A stretch of DNA of 23,013 nucleotides from Thioalkalivibrio sp. (GTDB lineage: Bacteria; Pseudomonadota; Gammaproteobacteria; Ectothiorhodospirales; Ectothiorhodospiraceae): NCBI GenBank assembly GCA_003555285.1, contig PWGH01000199.1, positions 1-23,013 on the forward strand, in the 5' to 3' direction. Each line of letters opens with the position of its first letter. Position 1 is the stretch's first letter. A model generated the notes under the pieces. It was given only the letters and a program-made list of their open reading frames with translations. It was not told the DNA's origin and did not search any database. This document shows, piece after piece, positions 1-6,764 of this stretch. The position numbers and the translations under genes are program-made.

Positions 1-765
1 CACGTCTCCGAGATGGACTGGACCAACAAGAACGTCAACCCCGGCAAGGCCGTCGCCATCGGTGACGAGGTCGAGGTGATGATCCTGGATCTGGACGAGG
101 AGCGCCGCCGGATCTCCTTGGGCATGAAGCAGTGCCTGCAGAATCCCTGGGAGGAGTTCGCCTCCAACCACAACCGCGGCGAGAAGGTCACCGGCGTGAT
201 CAAGTCGATCACGGACTTCGGTGTCTTCGTCGGCCTCGAGGGCGGCATCGACGGCCTGATCCACCTGTCCGACCTGTCCTGGCAGGTGCCCGGTGAAGAG
301 GCGATCCGCAACTTCAAGAAGGGCGACGAGGTCGAGGCCGTGGTGCTGTCGGTGGACCCTGAGCGCGAGCGCATTTCGCTGGGCCTGAAGCAGCTCGACC
401 GCGATCCGTTCTCGAGCTTCGTGGCCGAGCACACCAAGGGCAGCCTGGTGTCCGGCGTGGTCAAGGAAGTCGACGCGAAAGCCGCGGTGATCGAATTGGC
501 TGACGGCATCGACGGCATCCTGCGTGCCGCCGACATCTCACGCGATCGGGTCGAAGACGCCCGCAGCGTGCTGAAGATCGGTGACAAGGTCGAGGCCAAG
601 TTCATGGGGGTGGACAAGAAGACCCGCGCGATCAGCCTTTCGATCAAGGCCAAGGACTTCCAGGACGAGGCCGAGGCGATCAGCGACTATGGCAAGTCGG
701 GTTCTACCGCCACCACGTCGCTGGGCGAATTGCTGAAGGAAAAGATGCAGAGCAAGAACGACTGA
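1..765 (+). CDS. rpsA: 30S ribosomal protein S1, C-terminal part (5' end outside window)
   Basis: Ribosomal protein S1 binds mRNA on the 30S subunit and helps load leaders with weak Shine-Dalgarno sequences. The frame is open from base 1, so the gene is cut by the window edge; the ATG at 13 is internal. The visible part starts inside the fourth S1/OB repeat ([11 protein letters not shown], a near-exact S1 signature), then has repeat five ([21 protein letters not shown]) and a more divergent repeat six ([18 protein letters not shown]), and ends in a lysine-rich tail. Each repeat closes with the usual R-I-S-L-G or A-I-S-L-S strand. The end of repeat six and the tail match the length expected for a full six-repeat gammaproteobacterial S1. 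ihfB lies downstream, as in Escherichia coli. Identification is by family recognition and is secure. Confidence 0.97.
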   Translation, partial: HVSEMDWTNKNVNPGKAVAIGDEVEVMILDLDEERRRISLGMKQCLQNPWEEFASNHNRGEKVTGVIKSITDFGVFVGLEGGIDGLIHLSDLSWQVPGEEAIRNFKKGDEVEAVVLSVDPERERISLGLKQLDRDPFSSFVAEHTKGSLVSGVVKEVDAKAAVIELADGIDGILRAADISRDRVEDARSVLKIGDKVEAKFMGVDKKTRAISLSIKAKDFQDEAEAISDYGKSGSTATTSLGELLKEKMQSKND

Positions 766-875
766 TCCGGCGGGCCCGGTTCGCTCCAACCGCGCCGGTT
801 GCGGCCGGGGGGCGGCCGGTGCCTTGGGAAACGGTCGAAGCGCCACCAATGGTCGGGGCAGGAAGTCCCGGCCTT

Positions 876-919
876 CGGGTGTGAGCCAAACCCTCAGGCG
901 AGGGTTTGGCTCACACCCG
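876..919. repeat. Perfect 20-bp inverted repeat with 4-nt loop between rpsA and ihfB
   Basis: Bases 876-895 are the exact reverse complement of 900-919, separated by AGGC. The structure lies 110 bases after the rpsA stop. No T-tract follows on either strand, so it is not a classic intrinsic terminator. It could still end rpsA transcription with Rho, protect the rpsA mRNA 3' end, or be a dispersed palindromic (REP-like) element. The pairing is seen directly; the role is open. Confidence 0.85.
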
Positions 920-931
920 GGCATTCCGGAC

Positions 932-956
932 CCGTCGGTCCGAACACGACCGACGG
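932..956. repeat. Second inverted repeat, 9-bp arms, 7-nt loop
   Basis: Bases 932-940 pair perfectly with 948-956 around a 7-base loop. It follows the larger palindrome by 12 bases, so the rpsA-ihfB gap would form two hairpins in series. The remainder of the 287-base gap (766-1052) is GC-rich and I see no gene or convincing promoter in it. Confidence 0.6.
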
Positions 957-1052
957 CACACGGGGTTCTTTCAAGGGCCCCGAGGGAGGAGCTGCCAGCC
1001 GGCAGCCAGCACGAATCGAACGCATGAAGCGAATACGGGAAGGGGTTGTGCA

Positions 1053-1352
1053 ATGACCAAGTCGGAGTTGATCGAGCGGCTCGCCGAGAAGACCCCTCAT
1101 CTGCCGGCCAAGGATGTCGAGTTGTGCGTCAAGGCGATCCTGGAGCGGATGGGCCAGGCTCTGGCCCATGGCGATCGGGTCGAGATTCGCGGCTTCGGCA
1201 GCTTCGCCCTGCACTTTCGGCCCCCCCGTATCGGCCGCAACCCGAAGACCGGGAAGGGCGTCGCCCTGCCGGGCAAGCACGTTCCGCATTTCAAGCCGGG
1301 CAAGGAGCTTCGCGAGCGAGTGAATCTGGCCGCGCTCGAGCCGGCACACTGA
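1053..1352 (+). CDS. ihfB: Integration host factor subunit beta
   Basis: IhfB (99 aa) pairs with IhfA to bind and sharply bend specific DNA sites, acting in replication, recombination and promoter architecture. It has the HU/IHF fold: an N-terminal helical dimerisation part ([20 protein letters not shown]), then [10 protein letters not shown], then the DNA-binding arm with [10 protein letters not shown] and [15 protein letters not shown], all typical of IHF-beta. The reading frame is open further upstream, but the ATG at 1053 gives the family's normal N-terminus and has a purine-rich GGGAAGGGG ribosome site just before it. It follows rpsA and is only 7 bases from lapB, so ihfB and lapB are probably cotranscribed. 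The body has the usual length and no missing motif. Confidence 0.96.
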   Translation: MTKSELIERLAEKTPHLPAKDVELCVKAILERMGQALAHGDRVEIRGFGSFALHFRPPRIGRNPKTGKGVALPGKHVPHFKPGKELRERVNLAALEPAH

Positions 1353-1359
1353 CCCCTTC

Positions 1360-2562
1360 ATGAGTGGGCAATGGCTGTTGCTATTGCTGCCCCTTGCCGC
1401 CGCCAGTGGCTGGCTCGGGGCCTGGTACACCCGTTCGCGACACCCCCCGGGGCGGGAGCCCCCGCTCGACCGGTATCTGGAAGGGGTCCGCTATCTGCTG
1501 GACGATCAGACCGACCGAGCGCTGCAGGCCTTCATCGAAGTGGTCGAAATCGATCACGAAACCTTTGAAACCCACCTGATCATCGGCCGGCTCTTTCGCA
1601 AGCGCGGCGAGGTCGATCGTGCCATTCGGATCCACCAGAACCTGGCGGCGCGCCCCGCGCTGACCGATACCCAAAGGACCTTGGCGACCTACGAAATGGG
1701 CCGCGATTTCCTGCTGGCCGGCGTGCTGGATCGGGCCGAGGGGGTCTTCCGCGAATTGACGGATTCGCCGACGGTGGGCACGCGCGCCCTCGACGGGCTG
1801 CGGAGCGTCTACGAAACGCAGCGTGACTGGCAGCATGCCATCGAGGTCGGACAGCGATTGCTGGACCACGGTGGCGCGCTGGCGAGTCTGCGCATTGCGC
1901 ACTATGAATGCGAACTGGCGGTACTGGAACTCGAAGGCGATCGACCGGATCAGGCGCTGCGCCACGTCGATCGCGCGATGGCCTTGCATCCCGGTCTGTC
2001 GCGGGCCTTCCTGCTCCGCGCGGAGGTGGCTGAACGCGAGGGCGATATTCCATTGTCCATTCGCCTGGGCCGCGAGGCAGTGGAACAGACCCCGGCGCTG
2101 GCGACACTGGTGGTGCCCAAGCTGGAGCGGCTGCATCTGAACACCGGACTCCCTCAGGATGCGGTGAGCCTCGAGGAGACATTGCAGATCCTGGCCAATG
2201 TCCAGAACATCACGGTCGCCGGAATTGCGCTAATGCGGTTATACCGGAGGACCAACCGTAGGGAGGAGGCCCTGACGCAGTTGCATCGTATGCTCGCCCA
2301 GCGGCCGGTTCCGACCTCGGGACTGCTCGAGGCGGTCCGCTGGATGAAGGTCCTGCCGGCCGTGCACGGCTATAGCGAGGAGTTCGCCGCCTTTGAGAAG
2401 GCCCTGATGGAACAGTTGCGTAGCCAGCCCTTGTATCAGTGCAGCAACTGCGGGTACCAAGGCCGCGCCCACGTCTGGCAGTGCCCCAGCTGCCGGCGTT
2501 GGGATACCCTGCGGGGCATGGACCTCGATCTCGATCAGCCCTCGAACTCGACACTGCACTAA
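1360..2562 (+). CDS. lapB: LapB (YciM): TPR heat-shock/LPS assembly regulator
   Basis: LapB is an inner-membrane-anchored tetratricopeptide protein that controls lipopolysaccharide synthesis by presenting LpxC to the FtsH protease. The 400-aa product has an N-terminal membrane anchor (about residues 3-22, LLLLLPLAAASGWLGAWY), a series of TPR helices over roughly residues 40-340, and a C-terminal rubredoxin-like metal site with Cys361, Cys364, Cys375 and Cys378 (CSNC and CPSC). Length is close to E. coli LapB (389 aa). It starts 7 bases after the ihfB stop, and pyrF follows as in E. coli. The usual partner lapA (a small two-helix membrane protein normally just upstream) is absent here. Anchor, repeats and the four cysteines together make the call firm. 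Confidence 0.94.
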   Translation: MSGQWLLLLLPLAAASGWLGAWYTRSRHPPGREPPLDRYLEGVRYLLDDQTDRALQAFIEVVEIDHETFETHLIIGRLFRKRGEVDRAIRIHQNLAARPALTDTQRTLATYEMGRDFLLAGVLDRAEGVFRELTDSPTVGTRALDGLRSVYETQRDWQHAIEVGQRLLDHGGALASLRIAHYECELAVLELEGDRPDQALRHVDRAMALHPGLSRAFLLRAEVAEREGDIPLSIRLGREAVEQTPALATLVVPKLERLHLNTGLPQDAVSLEETLQILANVQNITVAGIALMRLYRRTNRREEALTQLHRMLAQRPVPTSGLLEAVRWMKVLPAVHGYSEEFAAFEKALMEQLRSQPLYQCSNCGYQGRAHVWQCPSCRRWDTLRGMDLDLDQPSNSTLH

Positions 2563-2643
2563 GGCGGAGCCGCTACGGCCCCATCACCGCCAGACGCGGG
2601 ACGCCGGGAAGCCGTTCCTGTAGAACATAAAAGGATCATAAAC

Positions 2644-3360
2644 ATGAATGATGGGACCCAACTCATTGTTGCACTGGACTTTCCGGAACGGTCGAGTGCA
2701 GAACAGCTGGCCCGGAAGCTGGATTCCGGGCAGTGTGCGGTCAAGGTCGGTTTCGAACTGTTCGTGGCGGCCGGGCCGGGTCTGGTCGAGAGCCTGCAGG
2801 CGATGGGCTTTCGGGTCTTCCTCGACCTGAAGTTTCACGATATTCCCAATACGGTCGCAGGCGCCTGCCGGGCCGCGGCGCGCCTGGGCGTCTGGATGCT
2901 CAATGTGCATGCCAGCGGCGGTCTGGAGATGATGCAAACGGCACGGGATGCGGTGCGCGAGGTGAATCCTCAAACGCGGCTGATTGCGGTGACGGTGCTG
3001 ACGTCCAGCGATGCCCAGACCTTGCGTGGCATCGGCATCGCGGCCAGTCCCCGCGATCAGGTCGCGCGACTGGCGGATCTGGCGATTACTCAGGCGGGGC
3101 TCGATGGCCTGGTGTGCTCCGCGCTGGAGGCGTCGATGCTGCGTCAGCAGCTGGGCACGGTACCGTGGCTGGTGACGCCGGGAATTCGGCCGGGTGGCGG
3201 TGGCGGGGACGATCAGAAACGGGTGATGACGCCGGGCGATGCCTTCCGGGCCGGCGCCAGCCACATCGTGGTCGGTCGTCCGATCACCCAGGCGGCGGAT
3301 CCCGCGGCTGCGGTGGCGGAGGTCCTGGCGACGATGCCGGAAACGGGTCCCGGGGCCTGA
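2644..3360 (+). CDS. pyrF: Orotidine-5'-phosphate decarboxylase
   Basis: PyrF catalyses the last step of UMP synthesis, decarboxylation of OMP, in the cytoplasm. The 238-aa TIM-barrel protein shows the strand-1 signature LIVALDFP, the substrate lysine in AVKVGFELF (Lys34), the catalytic DxKxxD array in [12 protein letters not shown] (Asp61, Lys63, Asp66), and the phosphate-gripping segments LVTPGIRP and HIVVGRPIT near the C-terminus. Length is typical for the short bacterial form. An AAAGGA element precedes the ATG. It lies 81 bases after lapB, matching the known lapB-pyrF neighbourhood. A glycine run (GGGGG) after GIRP is slightly unusual but lies in a mobile loop. Confidence 0.97.
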   Translation: MNDGTQLIVALDFPERSSAEQLARKLDSGQCAVKVGFELFVAAGPGLVESLQAMGFRVFLDLKFHDIPNTVAGACRAAARLGVWMLNVHASGGLEMMQTARDAVREVNPQTRLIAVTVLTSSDAQTLRGIGIAASPRDQVARLADLAITQAGLDGLVCSALEASMLRQQLGTVPWLVTPGIRPGGGGGDDQKRVMTPGDAFRAGASHIVVGRPITQAADPAAAVAEVLATMPETGPGA

Positions 3361-3361
3361 A

Positions 3362-3377
3362 CCGACGTTGTCGTCGG
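3362..3377 (+). terminator. Short hairpin just after pyrF
   Basis: A 6-bp stem (3362-3367 with 3372-3377) with a TTGT loop begins one base after the pyrF stop. There is no T-tract, so this is at best a Rho-assisted terminator or mRNA 3' end structure. Confidence 0.3.
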
Positions 3378-3402
3378 CCGGTCCAGGGGGGGATTACCGC
3401 CC

Positions 3403-3432
3403 TTTCCTGGAGGGCCGATTTAACGTTAGGAT
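3403..3432 (+). promoter_or_regulatory. Possible sigma-70 promoter for the ComEA-like gene
   Basis: TTTCCT at 3403-3408 and TAGGAT at 3427-3432 are separated by 18 bases and lie about 55 bases before the start codon. The -35 match is poor, so this is only a candidate. The stretch is noticeably more AT-rich than its surroundings. Confidence 0.3.
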
Positions 3433-3487
3433 AAGAATGGTGCCGGGATTGGCACTGAAGGACCCCAACCAACAAGGAGGTTGTCTC

Positions 3488-3748
3488 ATGAAGCACTGGA
3501 TCCTTTCCGTTCTGGTTCTGATTCTCGTTGTCCTCCCGACCGCATGGGCGGCGGGCCCTGTAAATGTCAACACCGCGTCCGCGGCCGAGTTGTCTCAGCT
3601 CAGCAACATTGGGCCGGCCAAGGCGGCCGCGATCGTGGCCCATCGTGAGGCGAATGGCCCCTTCCGCTCACTGCAGGATCTCACGCATGTCACCGGCATT
3701 GGTGAGCGTACCGTCGAAATGAACCTCGATTTCATCCACTTCGAGTGA
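3488..3748 (+). CDS. Exported ComEA-like helix-hairpin-helix DNA-binding protein
   Basis: This 86-aa protein has an N-terminal signal peptide (Lys3, a hydrophobic core to residue 19, probable cleavage after AWA at 19-21) followed by one ComEA-type tandem helix-hairpin-helix domain: [11 protein letters not shown], then [17 protein letters not shown] and [15 protein letters not shown]. In known ComEA proteins this domain binds double-stranded DNA without sequence preference during uptake into the periplasm. The small Gram-negative form, essentially signal plus HhH, is common in Gammaproteobacteria. The start is set by a strong AAGGAGG at 3475-3481; a longer frame running back to 3239 overlaps pyrF and is rejected. 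No other competence genes are present in the window, so a role in transformation is an inference. Confidence 0.88.
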   Translation: MKHWILSVLVLILVVLPTAWAAGPVNVNTASAAELSQLSNIGPAKAAAIVAHREANGPFRSLQDLTHVTGIGERTVEMNLDFIHFE

Positions 3749-3755
3749 GTTCGAA

Positions 3756-3784
3756 GGGGCGGGCCATCCGAGGTGGTCCGCCCC
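3756..3784 (+). terminator. GC-rich hairpin between comEA-like gene and galU
   Basis: Bases 3756-3766 pair with 3774-3784 (11 bp including one G-T pair, 7-nt loop). The hairpin begins 8 bases after the upstream stop codon. A C-rich rather than T-rich stretch follows, so efficiency as an intrinsic terminator is doubtful. Confidence 0.4.
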
Positions 3785-3815
3785 CCTCAAGCCAAGAAAA
3801 CCATACAGAGGGATC

Positions 3816-4703
3816 ATGACAAAAACGCCGCAACGCATTCGCATGGCTGTCTTTCCGGTGGCTGGTATGGGCACGCGTTTTCTCCCCGCCACCAAGGCCA
3901 ATCCCAAGGAGATGCTGCCGGTCGTTGACAAGCCGCTGCTGCAGTATGCCGCCGAGGAAGCGGTCGCCGCCGGGATCGAGACGCTGGTCTTCGTGACCGG
4001 ACGCAACAAGCGTTCCATCCCGGACCACTTCGACAAGGCCTATGAACTCGAGCGGGAATTGTCGGAACGCGGCAAGACCCAATTGCTGGAGACGGTGCGT
4101 AATATCGTGCCGCCGGAGGTGACCTGCGTCTACGTTCGCCAGGCTGATGCCTTGGGGCTCGGGCACGCCGTGGGCTGTGCGCGGCCGATTGTGCAGCGCG
4201 AGCCCTTTGCGGTGATCCTGGCGGACGATTTGATCGACAACCGCAACGGCGGCGCGCTGGCCCAGATGGTCGAGCAGTTCAATGAACACCAGTGCAGTGT
4301 GCTTGGCGTGGAGGAAGTCCCCCGCGAGGAGACCGGCAAATACGGGGTCATCGACCCGGTCGCCACCGAGGTTCCCGGCCTGTGGACGGTGCGCGGGATC
4401 GTCGAGAAGCCGGATCCGTCGGAGGCCCCTTCAAACGTCGCGGTGGTCGGCCGCTATATCCTGACCTCGCGAATCTTCGAACTGCTGGCGGCCCAGGAGC
4501 CGGGCGCGGGCGGCGAAATTCAGTTGACCGATGCGATCGGGCGCCTGCTCCAGGAAGAACGCGTGATGGCCTACGAATTCGAAGGCAACCGTTACGATTG
4601 CGGCAGCAAACTCGGCTATCTGAAAGCGACTGTGGAGTTCGCGTTGCAACATCCCGAACTCAAGGACGACTTCAAGGCCTTCCTGGATTCGCGGCAGGGC
4701 TGA
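3816..4703 (+). CDS. galU: UTP--glucose-1-phosphate uridylyltransferase
   Basis: GalU makes UDP-glucose from UTP and glucose-1-phosphate, feeding exopolysaccharide, LPS core and glycosyltransferase reactions. The 295-aa protein has the nucleotidyltransferase signature [21 protein letters not shown]... split as GMGTRFLP (17-24) and [11 protein letters not shown] (30-40). It also has VILADDLID (metal and nucleotide site), [11 protein letters not shown], a GEIQLTDAI segment and the C-terminal [10 protein letters not shown], all standard for GalU. Length is typical. A GAGGGA site precedes the ATG closely. The next gene is an FkbM methyltransferase 188 bases away. UDP-glucose could be the donor for the GT4 enzyme at 9518-10618, but that is a guess from proximity. 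Confidence 0.96.
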   Translation: MTKTPQRIRMAVFPVAGMGTRFLPATKANPKEMLPVVDKPLLQYAAEEAVAAGIETLVFVTGRNKRSIPDHFDKAYELERELSERGKTQLLETVRNIVPPEVTCVYVRQADALGLGHAVGCARPIVQREPFAVILADDLIDNRNGGALAQMVEQFNEHQCSVLGVEEVPREETGKYGVIDPVATEVPGLWTVRGIVEKPDPSEAPSNVAVVGRYILTSRIFELLAAQEPGAGGEIQLTDAIGRLLQEERVMAYEFEGNRYDCGSKLGYLKATVEFALQHPELKDDFKAFLDSRQG

Positions 4704-4891
4704 AAAGCGCCGGCCGCGAACCGGACCCCCTCCAGCGTGGCCGACGAGCCCGCCCGCCGACGGACTCCGCGCTGCCCCGATGCCGGATGCCGCCCCGGTG
4801 CCCAAGGTCACCCGGGTGCCCAAGGCCGCGCGTGTGCCCCGTGCTCCTTGCCACAGCGGTACGCTGCGCCCCCGATGAGCGCCGTGGTCCG

Positions 4892-5755
4892 ATGAACGCC
4901 AGCGGCGGCGGCTATGCCTTCGGCCTGCTGCGGTCACTGGTGCTGTATTGGCGGCCGGGCCGGCAACGGGCCCTGCGCCGCTTGTACCGGCCGCTGGTGG
5001 CGGAGGGCGCCCTGGTCTTCGACATCGGTGCCCATCTGGGCGACCGCACGCGGGCCTTCGCCCGTCTGGGCGCACGGGTGGTGGCCCTGGAGCCCCAACC
5101 TCACCTCTACCGGTGGCTGCATCGTCTGTTGGGCTCTCGCGCCCGGATCATCCTGCGGCCCGAGGCGGTGGGCGCGACCGCCGGCGAGGCGATGCTGGCC
5201 GTGAGCCGGCGTACACCCACCGTGTCCACACTCTCCACCGATTGGCAGCGGGGCCTTGGTCAGCGCAATTCCGCCTTTCGCCACGTCACCTGGAACGAGC
5301 AGGTTCGCGTGCCGGTCCTCACCCTGGATCAGCTGATTGCGATCTATGGGCGTCCCGATTTCTGCAAGATCGACGTCGAAGGTTTCGAGGCCGAGGTGCT
5401 TGCGGGGCTCAGTCAGCCACTTCCGGCCTTGTCGCTGGAGTTCGTGGCGGGTGCGCTCCCCATCGCCGAGGCCTGCGTGCGGCGACTAGGGGAACTGGGG
5501 CATTATGAGTTCAATGTGTTGCGCGGTGAGCAGCGCGAGTATCTCTTTGCCGCCTGGGAGGCGGCCGATATCCTGCTGGAATGGTTGGATGCCGGCGCGG
5601 AGGACATCGCCTCGGGTGACATCTATGCACGCCTGGTGCCGGAGCCCCGGGCGAACGCAGCCTCGGAAGGAAACCGAGGTCCACTGCGACAACCGTCCCC
5701 GCGGTCGAAGGCCAATACCGTGAACGGCATGACGAAGAACAAAGACGAAGAATAA
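4892..5755 (+). CDS. FkbM-family SAM-dependent methyltransferase
   Basis: The 287-aa product carries the FkbM-family core: SAM motif I LVFDIGAHLGDRTRAFARLG (42-60), the acidic ribose contact VVALEPQP (64-70), and the family's late motif FCKIDVEGFEAEVLAGL. FkbM enzymes O-methylate hydroxyls on natural products, glycans or lipids; the substrate here is unknown. The frame is open back to 4292, but that part is antifunctional overlap with galU and a proline/arginine-rich stretch, so the ATG at 4892 was chosen; no good ribosome site supports it. The C-terminal 35 residues are low complexity and end in MTKNKDEE, encoded by an A-rich tandem tract. The creatininase-family gene follows after 24 bases, suggesting one transcript. 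Confidence 0.82.
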   Translation: MNASGGGYAFGLLRSLVLYWRPGRQRALRRLYRPLVAEGALVFDIGAHLGDRTRAFARLGARVVALEPQPHLYRWLHRLLGSRARIILRPEAVGATAGEAMLAVSRRTPTVSTLSTDWQRGLGQRNSAFRHVTWNEQVRVPVLTLDQLIAIYGRPDFCKIDVEGFEAEVLAGLSQPLPALSLEFVAGALPIAEACVRRLGELGHYEFNVLRGEQREYLFAAWEAADILLEWLDAGAEDIASGDIYARLVPEPRANAASEGNRGPLRQPSPRSKANTVNGMTKNKDEE

Positions 5756-5763
5756 CGAAGAAT
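5732..5763 (+). repeat. A-rich short tandem repeat spanning the FkbM stop codon
   Basis: The element ACGAAGAAC/T occurs at 5732-5740, 5745-5753 and 5755-5763, in sharp contrast to the GC-rich surroundings. It encodes the charged FkbM C-terminus, includes its TAA stop, and runs up to the ribosome-binding region of the next gene. Slippage here could alter the FkbM end or translation of the next gene. Confidence 0.65.
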
Positions 5764-5779
5764 AAAAGAGAGTCGAACC

Positions 5780-6592
5780 GTGGCGATGAAGGGCTTTGCA
5801 CGCTGGCAGGATCAAACCACGGTCGAGATCGCGGCGGCGGCGGCCCGGGACCCGGTGGTCGTTCTGCCGCTGGCGGCGATCGAGCAGCATGGGCCGCATC
5901 TTCCGCTGTCCACGGACTTGGATATTGGTCTGGGCCTGCTGGAGGCGGCTGCATCCCGAACGGACGAGGCGCCGTTCGTGTTGCTGCTGCCCCCGATGGC
6001 CATCGGCACCAGCCTGGAGCACGAGGCCTACGCGGGCACGCTGAGCCTGGATCCCGAGACCGCGCTTGCGGTGATCGGACAGTACGGCGCGGCGCTGAAC
6101 CGAGCCGGGATGCGCCGTTTGTTGTTGTGCAACAGCCATGGGGGGAACACGCAGGTGATGGACCTGGCCGGGCTGCGCCTGCGGCGCGATTCGGACTTGC
6201 TGGTGGTGAAGTACAGTTATTTTCATTCGCCGGTCCCTGCCGATCTGCCCCTGCCGGCCGACGAGTTGCGCCATGGTCTGCATGGCGGTGCTGTTGAAAC
6301 CGCGATGATGCTGCACCTGGCGCCGCACGCGGTGCGCACGGATCGAATCGGGAATGCGGTTTCGCTGGGCTATCGCCTGGAACGGGAGCTATCACGCCTA
6401 AGTCCTGAAGGGCGGGCTCGTTTTTCCTGGGTTGCCCAGGACCTGCATCCCGATGGGGTCGTGGGTAATGCGCTGCTGGCCGATGCCAAGCTGGGGGCGG
6501 GTCTGGTTGCGCATTTCGGTGCGGAGATTGCCCAGGTGATTCGCGATACTGCGCGGTTTCCGCTGGACGTCCTGCGCACCCGCGGTCCCTGA
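5780..6592 (+). CDS. Creatininase-family amidohydrolase
   Basis: This 270-aa protein belongs to the creatininase fold, metal-dependent hydrolases that include creatininase, the archaeal formylamino-pyrimidine deformylase ArfB and MftE of mycofactocin synthesis. Visible metal-site motifs are AAIEQHGPHLPLSTD (Glu35, His37, Asp46), CNSHGGNT (His120) and HGGAVETAMML (Glu173). The start given is a GTG preceded by AGAGAG at 7 bases; an ATG two codons later (5786) is equally possible. It lies between an FkbM methyltransferase and a RibD_C reductase. In archaea, ArfB (this family) and ArfC (RibD_C family) act in succession on the GTP-derived pyrimidine, so this pairing hints at pyrimidine or pterin chemistry. 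That is inference; the substrate cannot be read from sequence. Confidence 0.88.
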   Translation: MAMKGFARWQDQTTVEIAAAAARDPVVVLPLAAIEQHGPHLPLSTDLDIGLGLLEAAASRTDEAPFVLLLPPMAIGTSLEHEAYAGTLSLDPETALAVIGQYGAALNRAGMRRLLLCNSHGGNTQVMDLAGLRLRRDSDLLVVKYSYFHSPVPADLPLPADELRHGLHGGAVETAMMLHLAPHAVRTDRIGNAVSLGYRLERELSRLSPEGRARFSWVAQDLHPDGVVGNALLADAKLGAGLVAHFGAEIAQVIRDTARFPLDVLRTRGP

Positions 6593-6764
6593 GGCGACAC
6601 GCAACGGAAGATCGGGGCTGGGCCGAGCCTTCGAGGACTGGGGTGGCCCGGGTATCTTCGGAACCTGCCAGGTGGCTCGTGGTCGCAACAATCGGCGGGT
6701 CATTGCAACCCGAGTGGGGTTTCGAGCCCGGTGAACACGACCGGGGCGGTTTGACCAGCGATCC

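Noticed and set aside
906..1052. N-terminal extension of IhfB
   Set aside because: Would overlap the palindromes and add 49 residues absent from the family; the ATG at 1053 has a ribosome site.
2733..3434. 233-aa open frame on + within pyrF
   Set aside because: Wrong frame of pyrF; Gly/Arg-rich composition without motifs.
4704..4891. Upstream extension of the FkbM gene or separate small gene
   Set aside because: The frame is open but Pro/Arg/Cys-rich with no motif or ribosome site; a GGTGCCCAAGG element repeats twice here but shows no further structure.
6593..6764. Possible small gene or promoter between creatininase and RibD_C
   Set aside because: No frame with a ribosome site and no good -35/-10 pair.
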